Positions 57,640-64,000 of a DNA stretch of 64,000 bases are shown piece by piece; the stretch's first letter is position 1; every line of letters starts with the position of its first letter. Position numbers and translations under genes: made by a program. The stretch is from Nannobrachium achirus. Taxonomy: Eukaryota > Chordata > Actinopteri > Myctophiformes > Myctophidae. The notes below the pieces were generated by a model. The model worked only from the letters and a program-made list of their open reading frames with translations. It ran no database searches and had not been told where the DNA came from. The DNA is taken from contig OY997658.1 in NCBI GenBank assembly GCA_963921795.1, positions 25,443,311 to 25,507,310 on the forward strand, read 5' to 3'.

Positions 57640-59060
57640 TCAATTCTCAGATGTTATCCTCCCATCTCTCCTTTTGTCTCTCTCGTCTCCTGCCACATTG
57701 CAGCAACATCTTTCAAGGGCCTGGGTATCGGCTGATGCGGCCGTAGTCGCCCCACCTCCAGTTTTCCATCCTCGGTCCTGGGTGCGCCGCACAGCGTTCT
57801 TGAGACAACAATTGTCTTCTAAATCGTAACAGTTTTCTGAAAATCTTATGCTATCAGTCATGTCAAGGACCCCCCAAAATTTATTCCGGGGACCCCCAGA
57901 AGCAAAGATTTGAGTAAAAAAAAAAATCTGTCTGAATTTGGGTTTTGCCTCATGCTAGATGCAGAATAGATACACGCGATCATCCCATAGCTTGGAGGGC
58001 TGTTCGAGGGCTGTAACCATGGTGATGGCTGTAAGTAACCGTGACAACAATGGAATAAGGCATAAAAATGCTAATATACAGCAAGTGACAAACGGGCTTC
58101 GCAGTTAGGTCAGGTCAGGTTTGTTCATATGATGGTCATGGCGATTCAGATCAATTACTCCAGCCACCGAGGAGAAACGGTTCAGACAGACACACAGACA
58201 GACACACACACACTCAGACAGACAGACATTCGGAAAACTATCTGTTAGATACAGTAACACTTCTAGCCCCCATAAGTCGGGTTAGGGTGAAAGATTGCCA
58301 CCCTAACCCTAACCCTAACCCTGCCCATGAAAGATTACGGTGCATCTTGGAAATGGGATTATTGTGTCTAAAAAGACATATTTAGCCACTTGTACTGTAC
58401 GCATGCCCCCACCCACTGAAATCAAAATCATTGAAATCGCTAAAATGATAGAAAGCAGTAAATGAATACATTGTGACACTAATTTTTTTTCTCTAATTCC
58501 AAAATAAAAGATGAAAAGTGTTTTTCCAACAAAAGTTGTAAAAAAACAAAGTCATTGTCATTTAACATAAATGAATGTGTCCTGAACGTGAAATCTTAAC
58601 AGATATCAGTGTGGTGCAGATTAGGCCAGAGAGCTAATGATAGGGAAGGCAACACAAAGCCATCACTTACAATCAGACTTTATAGATTCTTACTGCCGGC
58701 CATGGCGACAACAGCCGTTGGCCCTTGACAGCATCATCAGCAGGAAAAGTTACAGGTTAGGGCAGATCTGTAATTACTCAGCCGAAACAGACAGATTGCT
58801 CGCTGGATGCTAGCGGTGTAGTTTGAGCCGCCGGGTTCCCTTAGGTGTTGGCTGGGAGCTGTTCTGTTGTGAAGTCAAGATGCTTTCTGGTGACACACAG
58901 GCAGTGTTGTGCAGATATTGCGAGAGAAATAAAGCAACCACGTCTATGACAACAAGCCCAATTCTTTGAGACATACATACGGGTATTTAGGGGCTTAATT
59001 GGCCCGAGTCCGCCATTGCTTCTCCGGGTGTCTTTCACCATTGGAATTGCAGTTTATTTC
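57640..59060. other. Intronic sequence with small fragments
   Basis: A GGACCCCCCAAAA element fragment (57858-57910), CAGA-rich stretch (58185-58230), a short telomere-like CCCTAA run (58300-58322). Otherwise unassigned. Confidence 0.45.
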
Positions 59061-59275
59061 GTCATACACACTTCTAGATCGACTATTTTCAGAGTTTGAC
59101 AGCCGCACGCAACCAAGCATAAAATGACTTGTCTTAGTCCTATTGGATCTCTTCTTCTCCATTGGCATTTTAGTATAGTTTTTATTTGGTTCATTCATAA
59201 GCCTATACGTAGTCATAGTTCTAGTCATCATAGCTTAGTTTCTGTTTAGTTTTTATCAGTGAAAGAAGATTAAAT
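59060..59275. mobile_element. Right half of a TTTTAGTC-rich MITE
   Basis: Begins in a palindrome right arm (TTCTAGATCGACTATTTTCA) and runs through AGTCATAGTTCTAGTCATCA to AAACACTG, a diverged relative of 57340-57586. Confidence 0.7.
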
Positions 59276-59669
59276 AAACACTGTTGGGAACTAAGCATGA
59301 GGAGGCCCATGCTGGACTTTTGAAGTCGGACAATACATATATTCCGATTAGACAAGACCCATGGGCATCTTTTGAATGCTCCGGTGTGCGGATCTTAGAA
59401 ACGTAGAATATTCATCAATTGTTACCTGAAGAATTGGGCAGTCAATGGGTTAAATCCCCATCCCCCCCATAGAAAAAGAACGACGGTTGACATTTTGAAT
59501 GTGAAAACACCATTTGAATTGCAACTAGCTGTCAGCTGTCGGTTAAGCAGTCTGACTGGGTAGACGGTAGACTTGTAACCTGTCACACCGTACAAGCCTC
59601 CAACCATCCACTTCCCTAATTAAAACGTCCCTATGTATGAGTGTGTGTGCGTGCTTGTGTGTGCTCTTG

Positions 59670-59728
59670 TGTGTGTGCGCGCGCGCGCGTGTGTGTGTGC
59701 GCGTGTGTTTGTGTATGTGTGTTTCCAC
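59670..59728. repeat. GT/GC-rich microsatellite
   Basis: GTGTGTGCGCGCGCGCGTGT and neighbours; imperfect. Confidence 0.85.
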
Positions 59729-59895
59729 CCTCGGCAGTGTAGCAGTGAGCAGAAAAACAAGCAGTTCTGCTAACTGCATCTGTTCGCCCGCACATGCAGT
59801 CTCTTGCTCCCAGTGAGCTATAGCTAGTGTCCCTATCTTGGGCATGTCATAATAATAGACTTGAACGTTAGACAAAAAAATAGGCGAATGCTCAG

Positions 59896-59982
59896 TGAAA
59901 CAACAGATCTACAAGTGCACAATGTGTTGAGTTGGCACGCGATGCGTTGCGCTGCATCACAAGCTTGTATATCGACTGTTTT
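59896..59982. repeat. Apex palindrome copy, enlarged centre
   Basis: Arms CAGATCTACAAGTGCACAA and CAAGCTTGTATATCGACTG around a longer centre; plus orientation. Confidence 0.75.
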
Positions 59983-60017
59983 TGCCAAAGTGGGGGGCGA
60001 CCACAATCTGGTTCTAC

Positions 60018-60075
60018 CCAAATTTGGAACGTTGATTGACTGATTGATTGAATTATACTTCATTAACAGTTTGCA
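60018..60075 (-). mobile_element. LINE 3' tail, inverted
   Basis: GATTGACTGATTGATTGAAT then TATACTTCATTAACAG, similar in style to the tail at 62192. Confidence 0.45.
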
Positions 60076-62191
60076 AATAGTAGGCCTACCGTGGTACGAT
60101 TATACAATGGTGCTAAAAAGATAACACAAAAAGCTCTAAGGATGCGTAAGACAGGTTTCTTTCTAAATTGGCCTAAAAAATCTTCTTAATTCCCATCGAA
60201 AGGTGTCATTCACTGCCGCCATTTTCCTTTTTCTCCTTCGTAGTACATACCGGTGGCGGTAATAATGTTTAGTTTTTGTCGATGACATGTATTATTAAGT
60301 ACATTTTTCATGTTATGTTGATTAATTGAATACATACTAGGACAACAATTTATTTTGTTATCCTTTTAGCCTTAATGTCTGACTGTACCTCATGCTGTTA
60401 TTTTCTGAAAGTATTCAATCATTCGCTCAAAAGTGTAGAGGGGTTGAAGTGGTGAAAAGAAAAGTGTCATTGTTAGATATGAATTATGTATCATAATTCT
60501 ATGATTTGTGTACGAGGCTCATATGACCATATAAGGATATATTATGAACTGAACTTACAGTATAGGAGACCACATTTTGGTCGGATACTGTAAGCTCAGG
60601 CTAATAGATTACAGGTCATAGTAACTTTGGTTGCCCTGACTACGAAATCAGGCTTGTTTTGGTTTATACTGTATGTCACTAGTGGAAAGTTACCAACACT
60701 ACGTGTCACTGTCTTCCTTGTTATGATCTGGGAACGAATCAATGAGTCCCACGAAGATCTTACTGTCATAACTGTACTCTTTATACACTGAATGTTAACT
60801 TCCATCTTGGAAGAGAGAGATTTAGAAAGCTACCACTATGGTATGCTCACTGTCTGTCTTCCTTGTCTGACTCTCTTCAAATACAGCAATCTAAGATATA
60901 GTCCTTTGGCTCGTCTCTCTTATTTTGGTTATGGATTTATCCATATTCCATACTTATTTAACTTTATTCATAATTTATTTAACAGTCATCATCCAGTGGT
61001 TTGTGTTCACAGCCGCGACAGAGATTAAATAATGACTGTAGCGATGACTCCGTAGGCTGTGTAGAACAGATTAGCAGGGAGCAAATAACCTGCCATATTC
61101 CAGGCCTAATTAAGGGCATCTTGTGGCGCTGGCTCTCTCCAGAGACCCTTGTTACGGATCATCTGTCTCGTGCCACATTATTAATTGATATTATGATAGG
61201 GTGGAGGGGGGGGGGGGGGCACGGGGGGCTTCCGAGGGGCACACTATGATAGGGTGGAGGGAAGGGGCATGGGCTCAAAGGGTCACGCTCGACAATCACT
61301 TTGGTGTAACCATTACACCCATGGCTGGACTTACTGCTGGCATACTGCTGCCCCCAATCTGCCACCCTGCCCCTCTCTATCACAATCCATCACTATAGGG
61401 ACTCTTGGATTGACTGGTGTTTCCACGGGTACCATCCATCTCTGTTGTTGTTGAAGGTTAGTCCCGTTGAGACCATGGCCAAGAAAGCCAGCGGTAAACA
61501 TAATAATAGCAACACGACATAAAGAATATGTCTGTTACATTCGGTGCAACATTTCACATCTGTAATAAAAGTGAAACTATGTTAAGACTTTTAGGTCACT
61601 TGCTATAAGCTCTAAATTATTGTCACCTGCTAAAATAATGAATGGGTCTAAAATAATTTCATTTGTAAAAGAAGAAACTGTTTAAAATATTTATTTTCTA
61701 TTTCTGTATTATTTACATTTTCTATTTGAAATAATTCATGCATTAATGTTATGGTTACTAATCTTGCAAACCATCTTTGTGCACATGCATAGCTCACACT
61801 GGTCGTCTTTGTGTATTGGTGTAGAGCAGAGCGGACACTCTTTTCAATTCAGACCACTGACAGGAGCACACTGCCTGTTGGTATGTAAAACCATGCTAGA
61901 CTATAGAGTAACTATAGCTGCTAGTTGATAAAGCAGCCTTCTAGTGATGTACAAAGCACTGGGTAATGTTTCTCTTTCTCTATGAAAACGTTTGCACTAT
62001 AACCAGTAATACTATAAAGACGATTATTTGCAGTAGGTTGCTGTGTGTTTGTTTGTTAGCATCTAGCTAGCGACGATGCTGGCGTGCCTTACTGGCACAG
62101 TAACGTCAATCACTGAGAGATGTTTAGGCACAGTCTGTGCTCACTAAGCATTGTGGGTAATGTAGTTTGCTATTACTTCGAGCTGTCTTTG
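60076..62191. other. Unassigned intronic sequence
   Basis: AT-rich, few repeats. A G-rich duplicated motif (CACTATGATAGGGTGGAGGG relatives, 61195-61260). I looked here for the 118-bp cadherin exon and did not find it. Confidence 0.45.
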
Positions 62192-62998
62192 ATTGAATGA
62201 TTGAAGACTTTATTAGAAGTTTGCATAGGAAAAGGTACAGTTTCATGACGGTACAGTTCACTGGTACAAGGTCTACTAAAAGGAGATCCATGAAAAGACT
62301 AAGCTTATTTCCACAGGAAACCATTAAAGTATCTCATATAACATTGAATGACAGACAAATAGAACACAGTACTATGCAGTAGATATGTAAAGAAAAACAA
62401 AAAAGAAAACAGTAAGTCTAAACAAATAGTATATACAAAGAAGGGGCAGGGGAGGGTAGGGTTGGGCTAGATTTGTTTTTTTACTGTAAGTGGTTTTTCA
62501 GGGCAATTTTAAAGGATGCTAGTGATCCACACTCCTTTATGGCCTTCGGTAAGGCTTTCCACATTTTGGTGGTATAGCAGAAAAACGAGTTTGACCCTTT
62601 GTTGGTTTTGACTCTGGGTTGGAAGTGATCTGTGGCGCTGCCTCTGGTGTTGTAATTATGGACATCCTTAATGTTTATAAAGTATTTTGACAGGTACTTG
62701 GGTATCATAGTGGTGTAGTGTATCTTGTACACCAGGCCCATTGCAAGTTGCTGTCATCTACTCTGAGCCACCCCACTCTTAACTGGTGCGTAGCGGTGAG
62801 GTGAGTCTGATAGGGAAGGTTAAGCAGGACCCTAATTAGTTTATTTTGGGCTGTTTGGAGTTTAGTTTTAAGGGCTTGTGGGGCGTCACGATACCATACG
62901 TGAACTCCGTAGTCAAATAGGGGCTGGATTATTGCACCAGCTATGGTCTTCAGTGTGTTGAAATTGACCATTGGGGCGATCCTCTGTAGGAAGCGTCT
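62192..62998 (-). pseudogene. LINE reverse-transcriptase remnant with 3' UTR
   Basis: On the minus strand, from 62998: RRFLQRIAP, then IIQPLFDYGVHVWYRDAPQ (RT thumb region), a frameshift near 62755, then MGLVYKIHYTTMIPKYL, HNYNTRGS and SFKIALKNHL to a stop at about 62480. NTRGS and W-LP-I motifs followed by SFK--LK mark the C-terminus of CR1/L2/Rex-type LINEs. Below the stop, the 3' UTR ends in AATAAAGTCTTCAATC. 5'-truncated and frameshifted, so inactive. Confidence 0.82.
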
Positions 62999-63734
62999 TG
63001 TGTTAGAAGTAAGACTAAGAGAACTAAATGCACTTTACACTGTGTGTTTATATGAGCCAGTCGAACACTACATGATTGAGAATGGTTTATTTTCAGCTTT
63101 ATGTCCTGTGCAGTATGTCAAATAAATATCAACAGATAAGCACGAGTTGTAAACAAGTGTGAATCCTGTCAAACCCTTTCCGAGGGAGAGGTAACATACG
63201 TTTAACAATATCGGAACAGAAACTGGGGCCACAAGGGGAAAAAAACACCTCAAGGCCTACCACTTTTCAGTTAATTAGAGGTGTTGCATCCAGACATGAC
63301 ACATGTCAAGTCAAGTGACACCACAGCGGTTGTGTGTGCCGACTCTATTTAAAAATGGCACTAACATTCATCTCCAACGTGTGTCTCCAGTGTTGTGTTG
63401 AGAGCTCACAAGCCGGGGTGACAAAGCCACCCCAGCTTGTGAGGAATCATGACAATAAATACATTTTTTTAATGCAACTATTAATTAGAACGCTTTAAAA
63501 AGGGGCAGGGTACAACACTGTGTACATCATTTTTGTCAAAACTGCAGAAACTACACTCCCACAAAGCATTGCGAACACAATTATTTCCTGAAATGTATCC
63601 CATAAGCGTCTAGCAGATACGCAAGAAGGTTTAGGAGTAGAGCACTCGTTTTCACCAGCGTGGGCAGGATAGCTACACACCAGCGTCGGCAGGTTAGCAT
63701 TTCACCAGGTTAGCATTCACTAGCATTAGTTTTA
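62999..63734. other. Unassigned intronic sequence
   Basis: Nothing recognised except a short inverted pair around AAGCCGGGGTGACAAAGCCA / CCCCAGCTTGTGAGG. Confidence 0.4.
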
Positions 63735-63736
63735 CT

Positions 63737-63870
63737 GAGGTTAAGGTTAGGGTTAGAGTTAGGGTTAAGGTTAGGGTGAGGGTTAGGTTTTGGTGCACCT
63801 CTGCCGCGGTCCAAGTGACTGCAATGGAGCGCTCCCTACCTCTGGTTCAGCCAATCACAAGTTTGGGTCC
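63737..63870. repeat. TTAGGG-like run next to a dispersed GC-rich segment
   Basis: GGTTAGGGTTAGAG-type imperfect telomere-like hexamers (63740-63788) run into GGTTTTGGTGCACCTC..GGAGCGCTCCCTAC, the inverse of 22390-22475. Mutational decay indicates an old interstitial run. Confidence 0.65.
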
Positions 63871-64000
63871 TAAACCATGTCCTAAACCGCCTTGCCATCC
63901 ACTAGACGCATCCCATAAACCATGCTCAATTTAGTTATCCAGGCCAGGTCCCTGTAGGTTGTTTACTTCAAGAGTCAAGGCATTTTATGTTTATTTTTTT

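Noticed and set aside
58295..58325. Telomere proximity from CCCTAA repeats
   Set aside because: Only about four hexamers, internal to a gene; similar short runs are common inside chromosomes.
51930..64000. The next (118-bp) cadherin exon
   Set aside because: No splice-flanked segment resembling the expected EC5 sequence was found by eye.

Overview
This window looks like animal nuclear DNA, most probably from a teleost fish. It holds long dinucleotide microsatellites, tRNA-derived SINEs, CR1/L2-type LINE tails and very many short hAT-type elements with 8-bp target-site duplications (TSDs). The species cannot be named from the sequence.

Only one real gene is visible: five internal exons, all on the + strand, of a classical type II cadherin (12040-12207, 18250-18437, 35493-35746, 42384-42520, 51808-51929). 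Each exon has AG/GT borders and the phases join into one open frame of about 290 residues, from the end of extracellular repeat EC2 to the start of EC5. The lengths 168, 188, 254, 137 and 122 bp are those I know for vertebrate type II cadherin genes. From memory the protein resembles cadherin-7 most. Exons for the signal peptide, EC1, most of EC5, the membrane span and the tail are outside the window. Introns are 6.0, 17.1, 6.6 and 9.3 kb.

Almost everything else is intronic and repetitive. 1-12039 is dense nested repeats, including a hAT-type MITE (2382-7511) split by about 4.6 kb of later insertions and a four-level nest (8625-9984). 12208-18249 has microsatellites, one MITE and a SINE. The 17-kb intron holds a 2.8/3.1-kb tandem duplication (21964-27818) built on a 35-bp minisatellite, LINE debris and several hAT-type elements. 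35747-51807 has more hAT-type and two Mutator-like elements. 51930-64000 has a SINE, four neighbouring inverted-repeat elements and a LINE reverse-transcriptase remnant.

The most interesting structure is a roughly 75-bp palindrome, called here the apex palindrome. Its arms read AGC(A/C)GATCTACAAGC and its complement. I count about 30 full or half copies. It sits inside at least six element families that share neither terminal inverted repeats nor flanks, usually near the centre of the element. One otherwise complete family member lacks it, and most copies carry the same single arm mismatch, which gives the palindrome a direction. I read it as a modular hairpin that has spread among, or fused, unrelated non-autonomous elements; this is inference. 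Other notable items are a 50-bp Mutator-like micro-element with a perfect 9-bp TSD, a hAT-like element between perfect 33-bp direct repeats, a perfect 36-bp-arm hairpin at 33834-33909, and a strong excess of the octamer TAGGCCTA.
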